Source: Streptomyces sp. HSG2
GTDB lineage: Bacteria; Actinomycetota; Actinomycetes; Streptomycetales; Streptomycetaceae
Length of the DNA stretch: 64,000 nt
Assembly (NCBI RefSeq): GCF_016598575.1
Contig: NZ_CP066801.1
Location: forward strand, 248,001-312,000
Direction of reading: 5' to 3'
The notes beneath the pieces were generated by a model, which saw nothing but the letters and a program-made list of their open reading frames with translations, was not told the DNA's origin and did no database searches. Positions 38,378-48,504 of this stretch are shown here, piece after piece. The position numbers and the translations under genes are program-made. The first letter of the stretch is position 1. Every line of letters starts with the position of its first letter.

Positions 38378-40495
38378 GTGACCGGGACGGGTGGACCAGC
38401 CGGCGGCACCGAGGAACTGGATGCCGCGTTCACGGACACCGTGCGCCGCACCGGCGCCTCCGTCGGGGGTCTGTACCTGCTCGCTCCGGAGGAGCGGACG
38501 CTCCGGCTCACCCTGCTCTCCGGGGCGCCCGTCCAGCTCGCCGTGCCCTGGGTGCGGGTGCCGCTGGCGATGCCGACCCCACTGGCCGACGCGTTCCGCC
38601 AGGACCGCATCGTCTGGGTGGCCGGGCCGGAGGAGATGGCGCGTTCCTACCCCCGGGCCGCCCTCGCCCTCCTGCACCCGCTGGCGCTGCTGGCCGCGCC
38701 GGTCGCCGGGGTGCGGCCGTGGGGGGCGTTGGTGCTGATCTGGCCGGCGAGCCGGCCTCCGTACATGACCGGGCGGGAACGGAGCAACATCTCCGCCAGC
38801 TGCCACAGGCTGGCAAGGGCACTGGAGGCGACGGCCGAGCGGGGCCGGCCCCCGGTCGGCCCCATGCCCCTGCGGCTGTTGCCGGTGGCCTCGGGACACC
38901 CGGCGGCCGAGCCGGGCCTGGTCGCCACCGACTTCATCGAGCGCCTGCCCGGCGGGAGCTGTGCCCTGGACCTGGAGGGGCGCTTCACCTACCTCAGCTC
39001 GGGCGCGTGCGAGCTGCTCGGCGGAGAGGCCGAACGGCTGCTGGGCACGCTGCCCTGGCAGTCCCTGCGCTGGCTGGACGACGCGGCCTACGAGGACCAC
39101 TACCGCGGCGCCGTGCTGAGCCGCGAGCCGACGTCCTTCACGGTCCGCCGGCCTCCCGCACAGTGGTTGGTCTTCCACCTGTACCCGGACGCGAGCGGCA
39201 TCAGCGTCCGCGTGCTGCCGGGACAACCCGAAGCCACCCGACCGGCCTCCGGGGACGCCACCCGGTCCGCCCGCGCGGGGCACCTGTACCAGCTCACCCA
39301 CCTGGCGGCCGGCCTCACCGAGGTCGTCGGCGTCCAGGACGTCATCGACCTGGTCGCGGAGCAGATCGTACCGGCGCTCGGAGCCCAGGGGCTGGTGCTG
39401 TCCACCGCCGACGCCGGACGCTTGCACGTCACCGGGCACCGCGGGTATTCCCCGAGGGACATCGAGCGGCTCGACGGCGTCCCGCTCGACAGCGACGTCA
39501 CCCCGGCGGGTCGGGCCCTCTCCCTAGGGAGGGCGGAGTTCTTCGGCAGCCCGGAGGAGCTGCGGCGCCACTACCCGGCGGCGGCGGCGCTCAGCGGCAA
39601 GCAGGCGTGGGCGTTCCTGCCGTTGCTCTCCTCGGGCCGACCGGTGGGCGTCTGCGTGTTCTCCTACGAACGTCCTCACCGATTCCGCGCCGAGGAGCGC
39701 GCCGTCATGACGTCCCTTGCCGGCCTCGTCGCCCAGGCCCTGGACCGGGCGCGTCTGTACGACGTCAAGCACGAACTCGCCCACGGCCTCCAGCAGGCTC
39801 TTCTGCCGGGCACCCTGCCGGCCGTCGCGGGGCTGCGGGTGGCCGCCCGCTACCTGCCCGCCACCTGGGGCATGGACATCGGAGGCGACTTCTACGACCT
39901 GATCCCCCTCGGCGACACCGCCGTCGCCGCCGTGATCGGCGATGTGCAGGGGCACAACGTGGCCGCCGCCGCGCTGATGGGCCAGGTGCGCACCGGTGTC
40001 CACTCCCACGCGACGGCGGGCACCGCGCCCGACGAGGTCCTCGCCCGGATCAACCGGCTGCTCGTCGACATCGGCCCGGACCTCTTCACCAGCTGCCTCT
40101 ACGCGCGGATCGACCTGTCGGCCGGAGTGATGTCCCTGGCGACGGCGGGACATCCCCCGCCGCTGCTCCGTGTCCCCGATCGCGGCATCCGACCCGTCGA
40201 GGCGCCCCCGGGTCCCTTGCTCGGTGTCGTTGCGGACGCCGTCTTCCCGGTGACGGAGGTGCCGCTCGCGGCGGGCTTCCTGCTGACGTTCTACACCGAC
40301 GGCCTGATCGAACGCCCGGGAGTCGATCTCGACGAGGCCGTGTCCGGACTGGCGGGCCATCTGGGGGAGGCGGATGTGTCCGACCTGGACGTGCTCGTCG
40401 ACAGGTTGTTGAGGAGGACCGCCTCCACCGGGTACCGGACCGACGACATCGCCCTGCTGGCGCTGCTGCACACGGCGGGCGGGGGGCCGTCCTGA
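38378..40495 (+). CDS. GAF/PAS-sensor SpoIIE-type serine phosphatase
   Basis: A roughly 705-residue cytosolic regulator. An N-terminal GAF-like region (about residues 10-145) is followed by a PAS-like segment (SCALDLEGRFTYLSSGACELLGG), a second GAF (VQDVIDLVAEQIVPALGAQG) and a PP2C/SpoIIE phosphatase with the metal-site motifs MDIGGDFYDL, IGDVQGHNVAAA, LATAGHPPPLL and FYTDGLIE. The GTG at 38378 follows GGGAGG; an upstream start at 38312 is less supported. Such phosphatases dephosphorylate anti-anti-sigma factors in Streptomyces stress and development networks. The partner is not in this window. Confidence 0.92.
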   Translation: MTGTGGPAGGTEELDAAFTDTVRRTGASVGGLYLLAPEERTLRLTLLSGAPVQLAVPWVRVPLAMPTPLADAFRQDRIVWVAGPEEMARSYPRAALALLHPLALLAAPVAGVRPWGALVLIWPASRPPYMTGRERSNISASCHRLARALEATAERGRPPVGPMPLRLLPVASGHPAAEPGLVATDFIERLPGGSCALDLEGRFTYLSSGACELLGGEAERLLGTLPWQSLRWLDDAAYEDHYRGAVLSREPTSFTVRRPPAQWLVFHLYPDASGISVRVLPGQPEATRPASGDATRSARAGHLYQLTHLAAGLTEVVGVQDVIDLVAEQIVPALGAQGLVLSTADAGRLHVTGHRGYSPRDIERLDGVPLDSDVTPAGRALSLGRAEFFGSPEELRRHYPAAAALSGKQAWAFLPLLSSGRPVGVCVFSYERPHRFRAEERAVMTSLAGLVAQALDRARLYDVKHELAHGLQQALLPGTLPAVAGLRVAARYLPATWGMDIGGDFYDLIPLGDTAVAAVIGDVQGHNVAAAALMGQVRTGVHSHATAGTAPDEVLARINRLLVDIGPDLFTSCLYARIDLSAGVMSLATAGHPPPLLRVPDRGIRPVEAPPGPLLGVVADAVFPVTEVPLAAGFLLTFYTDGLIERPGVDLDEAVSGLAGHLGEADVSDLDVLVDRLLRRTASTGYRTDDIALLALLHTAGGGPS

Positions 40496-40513
40496 CCGCC
40501 GCGAGCCGCCCGG

Positions 40514-41584
40514 TCAGGCGTTCCGCTCGGGCCCGAGCACGCCGGGGGCGGTGGTTCCGGGTGGCAGGCTCCCGGTGCCGGGGGTCCGGTCGGCCTCGGC
40601 GGCGTCCGCGAGAGCCTCCGCGGCGGCCTCCGCCGCCTCGGCGGAGTCACTGGCGGCCCGGGCCGCGGTGTCGTCCTCGGACACCTCGCGGGTGGCGGGC
40701 GATCGGGGCAGTGACTCGGTGAAAGCCCGCGACACACCCTGGAGAGCGGAGGTGATCTCGCTGGGGATCACCCAGAAGTTGTTCCCGGAGCCCTGGGCCA
40801 GCTGCGGCAGCGCCTGCAGGTACTGGTAGGCGAGGAGCTTGGGGTCGGGGTCGTTGCGGTGCACGGCCTGGAACACCTCGTCGATGGCGCGGGACTGCCC
40901 CTCGGCCTCCAGGATGGCGGCGGTCCGGTTGCCCTCGGCACGGAGGACGGCGGCCTGCTTGTCGCCCTCGGCGGTGAGGATCTGGGACTGGCGTTGGCCC
41001 TCGGCCCCGAGGACGGCGGCGCGCTTGTCCCGTTCGGCGCGCATCTGCTTCTGCATCGCGTCCTTGATCGTCTGGGGCGGGTCGATGGCCTTGATCTCCA
41101 CGCGGTTCACGCGCAGTCCCCACTTGCCGGTGGCTCCGTCGAGCACGCCGCGCAGCTGGCTGTTGATGGTGTCCCGGGAAGTCAACGTCTTCTCCAGGTC
41201 CATCGACCCGACCACGTTGCGCAAGGTGGTGACGGTCAGCTGTTCGACGGCCTGGAGGAAGTTGGCGATCTCGTAGAAGGCGGCTCGGGCGTCGGTCACC
41301 TGGAAGTACAGCACGGTGTCGATCTCGACGACCAGGTTGTCCTCGGTGATCACCGGCTGCGGCCGGAACGACACCACCTGCTCCCGGAGATCGATCACGG
41401 GGTGCACCCGGTCGATGTAGGGGATGACCAGGTTGAGCCCGGGTGTCAGGGTCCGGTGGTACCGACCCAGGCGCTCGACGTTGCGGGCGCGGGCCTGGGG
41501 AACGATCCGGACAGCGCGTACCACGGTGAAGATCGCGAACAGTGCCACGATCAGACCGGCAAGGAAGAACGCCGAGAATTCCAT
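40514..41584 (-). CDS. SPFH/Band 7 (stomatin-like) membrane protein
   Basis: A 356-residue protein. One N-terminal membrane anchor (FFLAGLIVALFAIFTVV) is followed by the SPFH core (ARNVERLGRYHRTLTPGLNL, VVEIDTVLYFQVTDARAAFYE, VGSMDLEKTLTSRDTINSQL). A long charged coiled coil (AERDKRAAVLGAEGQRQSQI) and an Ala/Glu-rich tail complete it. It oligomerises as a membrane scaffold and often accompanies NfeD-type proteins and proteases. It begins 4 bp after the NfeD-like gene, so they form an operon. Confidence 0.93.
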   Translation of the reverse strand: MEFSAFFLAGLIVALFAIFTVVRAVRIVPQARARNVERLGRYHRTLTPGLNLVIPYIDRVHPVIDLREQVVSFRPQPVITEDNLVVEIDTVLYFQVTDARAAFYEIANFLQAVEQLTVTTLRNVVGSMDLEKTLTSRDTINSQLRGVLDGATGKWGLRVNRVEIKAIDPPQTIKDAMQKQMRAERDKRAAVLGAEGQRQSQILTAEGDKQAAVLRAEGNRTAAILEAEGQSRAIDEVFQAVHRNDPDPKLLAYQYLQALPQLAQGSGNNFWVIPSEITSALQGVSRAFTESLPRSPATREVSEDDTAARAASDSAEAAEAAAEALADAAEADRTPGTGSLPPGTTAPGVLGPERNA

Positions 41585-41588
41585 GTCC

Positions 41589-42017
41589 TCAGTCCCGGGG
41601 GTAGACGAACGCGGTGGTGCCGCTGATCTCGATGACGTCGACGGTCGCGCCGGCCGGTATCACCAGCGTCTCGTCGTACGCGCGGGCCGTCCACTCCTCG
41701 CCGTCGATCCTGACCAGCCCCTCGTTTCCGGAGACCTCCGACAGGACGAGGGCGGAGCGGCCGACGAGGGCCTCGATCCCGAACCTCGTCCCGGAAGGTC
41801 TCAGCGCGCGCACGGCCGCGGGGCGGACGAACAGCACGGTCACGGTGGCCACGGCGGCATAGACCACCAGTTGCAGCGGCAACGGCAGTCCGACGGCCGC
41901 GAAGACGGCGGTGACGAGGGCCGCCACGCTCAGCATGCCCATGGCGGCCGTAAGCGTGAAGACCTCCGCCACGGCGAGCACCGCCGCGACGATCAGCCAG
42001 ATCACCCACAGGTCCAT
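41589..42017 (-). CDS. NfeD-like membrane protein
   Basis: A 142-residue protein with two or three N-terminal membrane helices (LWVIWLIVAAVLAVAEVFTL, LQLVVYAAVATVTVLFV) and a C-terminal OB-fold domain (GNEGLVRIDGEEWTARAYD, DVIEISGTTAFVYPRD), the short NfeD1b arrangement. The ATG at 42017 is the natural start. It precedes the SPFH gene by 4 bp; NfeD/SPFH pairs work together at membranes. Confidence 0.9.
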   Translation of the reverse strand: MDLWVIWLIVAAVLAVAEVFTLTAAMGMLSVAALVTAVFAAVGLPLPLQLVVYAAVATVTVLFVRPAAVRALRPSGTRFGIEALVGRSALVLSEVSGNEGLVRIDGEEWTARAYDETLVIPAGATVDVIEISGTTAFVYPRD

Positions 42018-42131
42018 GACATGCCTTTCCTCACCGGAGCCGGTGAGCAAGCGGGGCCCGTCCCTCCATGATGCGGCGACCGGCGCCGGGCGTCCAACGG
42101 CGGCGACTCCGGGCAGGGTCCGCGGGCGCGG

Positions 42132-44660
42132 TCATCCGCTCCGCCGGTGGTCGGCCCGCTCGCCTTCCGTTCCGCCCTTGTCCTCCGCCCGGCGCACCGA
42201 GCAGTGCAGCGAGTCCTTCCGCACGTCGACGACGACGGTGTCCCCGGGGCCCGCCTCGCCGCCGAGCAGCAGGTCGGCCACCCGGTTGTCGAGTTCCGCC
42301 TGGATGGTCCGGCGCAGCGGACGGGCGCCGAACTCGGGACGGTGGCCGTGTGCCAAGAGGAGCTTCCTCGCGTCGTCTCCGACCTCCAGCGCGACCCCCT
42401 GCGCCCGCACCCGGTGCTCGCTCCCGACCAGAAGGTGGTCCAGGATCGCGGAGAGGTCGTCCTCCGTGAGGGCGTGGAAGACGATGACGTCGTCCACACG
42501 ATTGAGGAACTCGGGCAAAAAACGCCGCCCCAACAGCTCCTTCAGTTCGTCCTCGATCGCGGAGGTGTCGCCGCGGTGGTCGAGGATCAGACGGGCGCCG
42601 ATGTTGGACGTCATGACGACGACGCAGTGCCGGAAGTCCACCGCGCGGCCCTGGGCGTCGGTGAGGCGACCGTCGTCGAGGATCTGCAACAACGTGTTGA
42701 AGACGTCCGGATGGGCCTTCTCGATCTCGTCGAACAGCACCACGCTGTAGGGCTGCCGGCGGACCCTCTCGGTCAGCTGACCGGCCTCCTCGTGGCCGAC
42801 GTACCCGGGAGGGGCCCCGACGAGTCTGGCGACGGTGTGCCTCTCCTGGAACTCGCTCATGTCGAACCGGACCACGCGGTCCTCCTCGCCGAACAACACA
42901 TCCGCGAGGGTCTTGGCGAGTTCGGTCTTCCCGACCCCGGTGGGGCCGAGGAAGAGGAAGGACCCCACCGGCCGACCGGGATCGCCCATGCCCGCCCTGT
43001 TGCGGCGGACCGCCCGCGCCACCGCCGTCACCGCCTCGTCCTGGCCGACGATCCGGGTGTGCATCTCCTCCTCCAGTCGCAGCAGCCGCTCCCGCTCCCC
43101 CTCGGTCAGCTGGGCGACCGGAATGCCGGTGCGCCGGGAGACGACGTCCGCGACGTCGGCGGCGGTCACCGCCACCACGCCCTCGCGTCGCTCCTCGATT
43201 CCGGCCAGTTCGCCCTCCGTCTCGGCGATGTCCCGCTTGATCCGGGCCGCCTCCTCGAAGTCCTCCGCGCGCACGGCCTGCTCCTGCTCCCTCCGGAGCA
43301 TCGCCACCCGGTCCTGTCGACGCACGACCTCCGTCGAGCGGCCCGCGCCGCGCAGCCGCACCCTGGCACCGGCCTGGTCCATCACGTCGATGGCCTTGTC
43401 CGGCAGGAAACGGTCGCCGATGTACCGGTCGGCCAGCCTCGCGGCGGCTGCCAGGGCGTCGTCGGCGAAACGGACTTGGTGGTGGGCCTCGTAGGCGTCG
43501 CGCAGCCCTTCGAGGATGGACACGGTCTCCTCGACCGTCGGCTCCGGCACCAGCACCGGTTGGAAGCGACGCTCCAGGGCGGCGTCCTTCTCCACGTGCC
43601 TGCGGTACTCGTCGATCGTCGTCGCCCCGACCACGTGGAGTTCGCCACGCGCGAGCGCCGGCTTGAGCATATTGCCCGCGTCCATCGACCCCTCGCCGGT
43701 GGCGCCGGCGCCGACGACGGTGTGGAGTTCGTCGATGAACAGGACGATGTCGCCCTCGGCCCGCCGGACGTCCTCGATGACCCGTTTCAGGCGCTCCTCG
43801 AACTGCCCCCGGTACTGTGCCCCGGCCACCATGGCGGAGAGGTCCAGGGAGATCACCCGCTTGCCCTTGAGGGTCTGGGGAACCTCCTCCGCGACGACGC
43901 GCTGGGCCAGGCCCTCGACGATGGAGGTCTTGCCCACCCCGGGCTCGCCGATGAGCACCGGGTTGTTCTTGGAACGCCGGGACAGGATCTCCACGGTCTG
44001 TTCGATCTCCGCCGCCCGACCGACGACCGGATCGAGTCCTCCCGCCCTGGCCTCCTCCGTCAGGTCCCGACCGAATTCCTCCAGCGCGGTGGCCGGCTCG
44101 TCCCCGGTCGTGGCGCGGTCGTCCGCGCGGGGTGAACGGTCCGCGGCGGCGGCCAGCAGCGCGGGGTCCTGACCCTCGGCCCGCAGCAGCCGCGCGGCCC
44201 CGGATTCCTCGGCCGCCAGCAGCGCCCCCAGGATATGCTCCGGGCCGATGTAGGAGGCCCCCGCCGCCCTGGAGCGGGCGTAGGCGGCGCGGAGGATCCG
44301 TTTGGCGGCCGGTGTGAGACCCGGTTCCGCCGAGGGCTCGATCGCCTCGCGTGGGAGCACGCCGGTGATCCGCGAGGCGAGCGCGTCGGGATCGACGCCG
44401 GCGCGGGCGAGCAGGCCCCGGGACGGCTCGACTCGGGTCGCGGCCCACAGCAGATGCTCGGTGTCGAGATCGGTCGTGCCGTCTTCGACCGCGCGTCCCG
44501 CCGCCTGGCCGAGCAGTGCCTGCGCCGAGTCGGTCAGCAGCCGCCCGATGGGGACCCGCTGCACGGCCGGCGGGGAGGATGCCGGCGACATTCCGAAGAA
44601 ACGATTCAGCATCTCGCTGAACGGATCCGAGGAGCCGAATCCGAGCGGCGGCATCGACAT
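42132..44660 (-). CDS. Clp/Hsp100 AAA+ ATPase with UVR-type middle domain
   Basis: An 842-residue two-ring ATPase: an N-terminal Clp-N region (about residues 40-165), NBD1 with Walker [10 protein letters not shown] and Walker [11 protein letters not shown], a short UVR-like middle segment ([19 protein letters not shown]), and NBD2 with [25 protein letters not shown] and [10 protein letters not shown]. The middle domain is ClpC-like, not the long ClpB coiled coil. However, I see no LGF/VGF ClpP-binding loop after the TSNIGARLI segment. That suggests an unfoldase or disaggregase working without ClpP. The start is at ATG 44660; the first 25 residues are Gly/Phe/Met-rich. Confidence 0.9.
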   Translation of the reverse strand: MSMPPLGFGSSDPFSEMLNRFFGMSPASSPPAVQRVPIGRLLTDSAQALLGQAAGRAVEDGTTDLDTEHLLWAATRVEPSRGLLARAGVDPDALASRITGVLPREAIEPSAEPGLTPAAKRILRAAYARSRAAGASYIGPEHILGALLAAEESGAARLLRAEGQDPALLAAAADRSPRADDRATTGDEPATALEEFGRDLTEEARAGGLDPVVGRAAEIEQTVEILSRRSKNNPVLIGEPGVGKTSIVEGLAQRVVAEEVPQTLKGKRVISLDLSAMVAGAQYRGQFEERLKRVIEDVRRAEGDIVLFIDELHTVVGAGATGEGSMDAGNMLKPALARGELHVVGATTIDEYRRHVEKDAALERRFQPVLVPEPTVEETVSILEGLRDAYEAHHQVRFADDALAAAARLADRYIGDRFLPDKAIDVMDQAGARVRLRGAGRSTEVVRRQDRVAMLRREQEQAVRAEDFEEAARIKRDIAETEGELAGIEERREGVVAVTAADVADVVSRRTGIPVAQLTEGERERLLRLEEEMHTRIVGQDEAVTAVARAVRRNRAGMGDPGRPVGSFLFLGPTGVGKTELAKTLADVLFGEEDRVVRFDMSEFQERHTVARLVGAPPGYVGHEEAGQLTERVRRQPYSVVLFDEIEKAHPDVFNTLLQILDDGRLTDAQGRAVDFRHCVVVMTSNIGARLILDHRGDTSAIEDELKELLGRRFLPEFLNRVDDVIVFHALTEDDLSAILDHLLVGSEHRVRAQGVALEVGDDARKLLLAHGHRPEFGARPLRRTIQAELDNRVADLLLGGEAGPGDTVVVDVRKDSLHCSVRRAEDKGGTEGERADHRRSG

Positions 44661-44779
44661 GGGTTCTCCCGGTCCGAGTACGTGTCTTCCACGACACCTC
44701 CGGGAACGGTCGCCCGCAAGCCGGGCGGCGGTGGCGGCGCCGCGGCCCGGGGGCGAGCACGGCGGGGCCTCGTGGGCAC

Positions 44780-46207
44780 TCACCGCTCCGCGTGGTGGAA
44801 AGGGGTCTCCGCGTCCCGATCCCGGACCAGGGGGCGAGGCTGCGCGCGCAATTCCGGCAGCAGTCGACGCAGGTCCCCGAGGAGCAGGTCGGCCAGGTCG
44901 ATCGAGAAGCCGTTCCGGCAGACGATCCGGCACACCGCGAGGTCCTCCCGGTGTGGCGGGAAGGTGTACGCCGGGACCAGCCAGCCGTGCTCGCGCAGTC
45001 CCCGGGACACGTCGAAGACGTCGAAGGCGGTGACGTCCGCTGCGGTGGTGAAGGTCAGGACCGGCAGTGCGTCGCCCCGGGTGAGCACCCGGAATTCTCC
45101 CAGGGCCGCGATGCCGTCGGCCAAGGCGCCCGCCACGTCCCGCGAGGCCTGTTGGACGTCGCGATAGCCCTGGCGGCCGAGCCGCAGGAAGGTGTAGTAC
45201 TGCGCGACGACCTGCGCGCCCGGTCGGGAGAAGTTCAAGGCGAACGTCGGCATGTCGCCGCCGAGGTAGTTCACCCGGAAGACCAGTTCCTCGGGGAGGG
45301 ACCGCCGGTCGCGCCAGAGGACCCAGCCGACTCCGGGGTAGACCAAGCCGAACTTGTGGCCGGAGGTGTTGATCGACGCCACGCGCGGGAGGCGGAAGTC
45401 CCAGCACAGGTCGGTGTCGAGGAACGGCGCGACCATGGCCCCCGAGGCCCCGTCGACGTGCACGGGGATGTCGAGGCCAGTGCGCTCCCGCAGGGCGTCG
45501 AGTCGGTCGCAGAGATCGGCGATCGGCTCGTAGGAGCCGTCGAAGGTGGAACCCAGCACCCCGACCACGCCGATGGTGTTCTCGTCGCACAATCGTGCGG
45601 CGGCCTCCGGGTCGATGTGGAACCGATCCCCCTCCATCGGCACGGTCCGAGCCTCCACCTCCCAGTACGTGCAGAACTTGTCCCAGCAGACCTGCACGTT
45701 CACCCCCATGACGATGTTCGGGCGTGCCTCACGCGAGGGATAGCGGTGGGAGTTGCGCGCGACCCAGCGCCGTTTCAAGGCCATGCCGGCCAGCATGCAC
45801 GCCTCGCTGGAACCGGTGGTCGAGCAGCCGACGGCCTCGGCGGGGTCGGGGGCGTTCCACAGATCGGCGAGCATGGAGACGCATCTCCGCTCGAGTTCGG
45901 CAGTGCGGGGGTACTCGTCCTTGTCGATCATATTCTTGTCACGGCATTCGGCCATCAGGGTGTCGGCCTGGGGCTCCATCCAAGTCGTGACGAAGGTCGC
46001 CAGGTTCAGCCGCGCGTTTCCGTCCAGCATGAGTTCGTCGTGCACCAGCCGGTAGGCGGTCTCGGGTGCCACCGGCGCGTCGGGCAACCGGTGCGCCGGT
46101 GGGGCCTCGGTCATCCCGGCGGCTGGGTTCGCCACCGTGTGAAAGGGGTTCGCGGCGAGCCCGCGCCCGGCGCTGCCCTCGGGAGTGCCGTGAAACAGAG
46201 GTGACAT
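44780..46207 (-). CDS. gadB: Glutamate decarboxylase, PLP-dependent
   Basis: A 475-residue group II decarboxylase. It shows VGCSTTGSSEACMLAG (PLP phosphate site), VHVDGASGAMVAPFL (Asp to the pyridine nitrogen) and INTSGHKFGLVYPGVGW, whose Lys binds PLP. The C-terminal VCRIVCRNGF segment matches bacterial GadB. It converts glutamate to GABA with proton consumption. No glutamate/GABA antiporter is adjacent; the nearest transporter is the EamA gene 108 bp upstream. The ATG at 46207 has GGGGAGA upstream. Confidence 0.93.
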   Translation of the reverse strand: MSPLFHGTPEGSAGRGLAANPFHTVANPAAGMTEAPPAHRLPDAPVAPETAYRLVHDELMLDGNARLNLATFVTTWMEPQADTLMAECRDKNMIDKDEYPRTAELERRCVSMLADLWNAPDPAEAVGCSTTGSSEACMLAGMALKRRWVARNSHRYPSREARPNIVMGVNVQVCWDKFCTYWEVEARTVPMEGDRFHIDPEAAARLCDENTIGVVGVLGSTFDGSYEPIADLCDRLDALRERTGLDIPVHVDGASGAMVAPFLDTDLCWDFRLPRVASINTSGHKFGLVYPGVGWVLWRDRRSLPEELVFRVNYLGGDMPTFALNFSRPGAQVVAQYYTFLRLGRQGYRDVQQASRDVAGALADGIAALGEFRVLTRGDALPVLTFTTAADVTAFDVFDVSRGLREHGWLVPAYTFPPHREDLAVCRIVCRNGFSIDLADLLLGDLRRLLPELRAQPRPLVRDRDAETPFHHAER

Positions 46208-46315
46208 GGTGACGTCTCCCCGATACTCGTCGGAGCCGACCGTCGGCCGGCCGCACTTCCGCCTGGCGGCGGCAAGCCCGTCCCCGGGGCCGACCGGGCG
46301 CCCCGCCCGGCCCGG

Positions 46316-47359
46316 TCACGGACGGCCGCCGCCACGCGCGGCTTTCGCCTCACCATCGTCGGGCATCCGCCGGCCGGCCGCTCGCGCACGGACCCCGTCC
46401 CAGGCACCGTCGACGCCAGGGGAGGGAGGCGGCTGAGCACGACCGCCACCCGGTTTCACCGTCGCCGGGGGTGCGAGTCCGGCGGCCAACAGCGCGATCA
46501 GGGCCAGGCCGAAACCGAGAATCTGCGAGAGGCCGAGGGTCTCACCCAGGAACAGTCCGCCGAGGGCCGCCACGAGCGGGGAGAGGAGCACCAACGGGGC
46601 CGACGCGCCGATCGGCAGCCTGCCCACCCCGCGGAACCAGAGGACGTAGGCGAGCAGTCCGCCCACGCCTCCCAGCCAGAGATAGCCGAGCGTCGCCCCG
46701 AGGTCGATCCCGGACGGCACCCCCTCGACGATCGATACCAGGGGAAGCAACAGCACACCTCCGAAGGAGAGTTGCCACCCGGCGAGAGTGAGCGCGCCCA
46801 CCCCGGGGGGTCTGCCCCAGCGCTTGGTGAGCACCACTCCGGCGGCCATCGCGGCGGTACCGGCGAGCCCCGCCGACACCCCCACCGCGTCCAACCGGGC
46901 CTCCGGGCCGAGGACGACGAGCCCGACGCCACCCGCTCCGAGTACCCCCCATCCGAGGTGTCGAGCGGCAGGACGTTCGCCGAGGAGCACGACGCCCATG
47001 CCGGCCACCAGAAGGGGCTGGATCGCCCCCAGGGTCGCCGCGACACCGCCTGGCAGTCGCTCGGCGGCGATGAACAGGAATGGGAAGAAGGCGCCGATGT
47101 TGAGCGCGCCGAGTACGGCGGCCTTCCACCACCAGGCTCCTCGGGGCGGTGTTCGCGTGATGGCGAGAGCGAGGAGTCCGGCCGGAAGAGAACGCAGCAG
47201 CGCCGTGAACAACGGTCCGGGCGGGAGGAGTTCGGTGGTCACCGCGTAGGTCGTTCCCCAGGAGAGGGGGGCTACTGCCGTGGCGGCGAGGAGGGTCGCC
47301 CGCTTGGGCAGGGAGGCGCGCTCGGTGTCCGGAGCGCCGTGGGGATTCGAGGTCCGCAT
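46316..47359 (-). CDS. EamA-family (DMT) transporter
   Basis: A 347-residue protein with ten predicted helices in two EamA repeats (APLSWGTTYAVTTELLPPG; later LSFGGVLLLPLVSIVEG and LAYVLWFRGVGRLPIGASA). A C-terminal 50-residue Pro/Gly/Arg-rich tail is non-membrane. Such carriers export metabolites or amino acids. It is divergent from a LysR regulator with a TTGC-N4-GCAA palindrome between them, so it is probably the regulator's main target. Confidence 0.9.
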   Translation of the reverse strand: MRTSNPHGAPDTERASLPKRATLLAATAVAPLSWGTTYAVTTELLPPGPLFTALLRSLPAGLLALAITRTPPRGAWWWKAAVLGALNIGAFFPFLFIAAERLPGGVAATLGAIQPLLVAGMGVVLLGERPAARHLGWGVLGAGGVGLVVLGPEARLDAVGVSAGLAGTAAMAAGVVLTKRWGRPPGVGALTLAGWQLSFGGVLLLPLVSIVEGVPSGIDLGATLGYLWLGGVGGLLAYVLWFRGVGRLPIGASAPLVLLSPLVAALGGLFLGETLGLSQILGFGLALIALLAAGLAPPATVKPGGGRAQPPPSPGVDGAWDGVRARAAGRRMPDDGEAKAARGGGRP

Positions 47360-47401
47360 GCCGCGAGTCTCGCGGCACGGATTCATGCACACAACACATG
47401 C

Positions 47402-47413
47402 TTGCGATGGCAA
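47402..47413. promoter_or_regulatory. Candidate LysR-type operator
   Basis: TTGCGATGGCAA is a TTGC-N4-GCAA palindrome in the EamA/LysR divergent region. It argues for the downstream LysR start at 47437, because upstream ATGs would place it inside the coding sequence. Confidence 0.45.
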
Positions 47414-47436
47414 CCATGAACAAGAACGATGGGCGG

Positions 47437-48504
47437 ATGGATCTCCAACAGATGCGCTACGCCGTGGCCCTCGCCGAGACCGGGAACTTCACCCGGGCCG
47501 CCGAACGCTGCGCCGTGGTGCAGTCGTCGCTGAGTCACCGGATCGCCGCACTGGAGAAGGAACTGGGAGTCCGCTTGTTCGCCCGGTCCAGCAGGCGCAC
47601 CGAGCCGACGAAGGCGGGTGAGGTGTTCGTCTTCCGGGCGCGTGAATGCCTCGCCGCCGCCGAGCGGGCCGCGTCCGACACCGCCGAGGCCGCCGGGGTG
47701 GTTCGTGGCCGGCTGGTCGTCGGGGTGATCGTGACGACGGCGGCGGTCGACGTGCCGGACCTGCTCCAGAGATACCGCGCGCGCCACCCGGACGTGCGGA
47801 TCGTCCTGCGCTCCGCCCCCAGCGACACGTTGGTCGCCGCCGTCCGTCGGGGCGAGCTGGACATCGCCTTCGTCGGTCTCCCCGAGGGCGAAAGGCCCTC
47901 CGGGGTGGAGACGGTGGTGCTCGACCGGGACGCGCACGCCCTCGTGGTACCGACCGGGCATCGATTGGCGGAGGCCGATCGGGTGACCCTACGGGAGATC
48001 GCCGGGGAGACGTTCGTGGACTTCGTGGACGGCACCCCGGCACGGGTCCAGTCGGACCGCGCCTTCGCATCGGCGGGTCTGACCCGGCAGGTGGCGTTCG
48101 AGGCCGGCGCGGTCGATCTGATCGTCCGACTCGTCGAGCGCGGTATGGGTGTGGCGTTGCTGCCGTCGGCGTTCGTACGTCCGCCTGACAGAGGGCGGTC
48201 GGGTCTGGGACTCGTCCGCCTCGCCGACGGTCCTCGTCGTGTCGAGTACCTGGCGTGGAGCGGTTTCAACCTCAGTCCCGCCGCCCGCGCGATGCTCGGG
48301 GTGCTCGGTGTGCGTCGGGCGAGCGCCGGCAACGAGGGGGGTGACGTCCACTCCTCCTCTCCGGAGGGTGTCGACGTCAGTCGGGCAGGTGGGCCTCGGG
48401 ATCGTCGGGACGGTGGTCGGGGAGCGACGACTGGGCGGTCGCCTCGTGGTGCAGGCGAAGGAACTCCAGATGCCGCTCGTACTGGTCGAGGGCGTCGGCG
48501 ATGA
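47437..48504 (+). CDS. LysR-family regulator
   Basis: A roughly 355-residue regulator. The N-terminal winged HTH (MDLQQMRYAVALAETGNFT, AVVQSSLSHRIAALEKELGV, FARSSRRTEPTKAG) and a LysR substrate domain (LVVGVIVTTAAVDVPDLLQR, DIAFVGLPEGE) are clear. The family's usual end is near residue 300. The last 50 residues are Arg/Gly-rich and overlap the convergent BCCT gene by 128 bp, which is unusual and may reflect loss of an original stop. The start at 47437 gives the canonical MDLQQ; earlier ATGs (47398, 47416) are possible. Confidence 0.9.
   Translation: MDLQQMRYAVALAETGNFTRAAERCAVVQSSLSHRIAALEKELGVRLFARSSRRTEPTKAGEVFVFRARECLAAAERAASDTAEAAGVVRGRLVVGVIVTTAAVDVPDLLQRYRARHPDVRIVLRSAPSDTLVAAVRRGELDIAFVGLPEGERPSGVETVVLDRDAHALVVPTGHRLAEADRVTLREIAGETFVDFVDGTPARVQSDRAFASAGLTRQVAFEAGAVDLIVRLVERGMGVALLPSAFVRPPDRGRSGLGLVRLADGPRRVEYLAWSGFNLSPAARAMLGVLGVRRASAGNEGGDVHSSSPEGVDVSRAGGPRDRRDGGRGATTGRSPRGAGEGTPDAARTGRGRRR

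Noticed and set aside
35956..40722. Plus-strand open frame of nearly 1600 codons across the FUSC and phosphatase genes
   Set aside because: Composition is almost entirely Arg/Gly/Pro/Ala and it crosses two well-supported genes in another frame; an artefact of high GC.
42031..44760. Second minus-strand frame across the Clp ATPase gene
   Set aside because: Low-complexity Arg/Gly sequence overlapping an unambiguous AAA+ protein.
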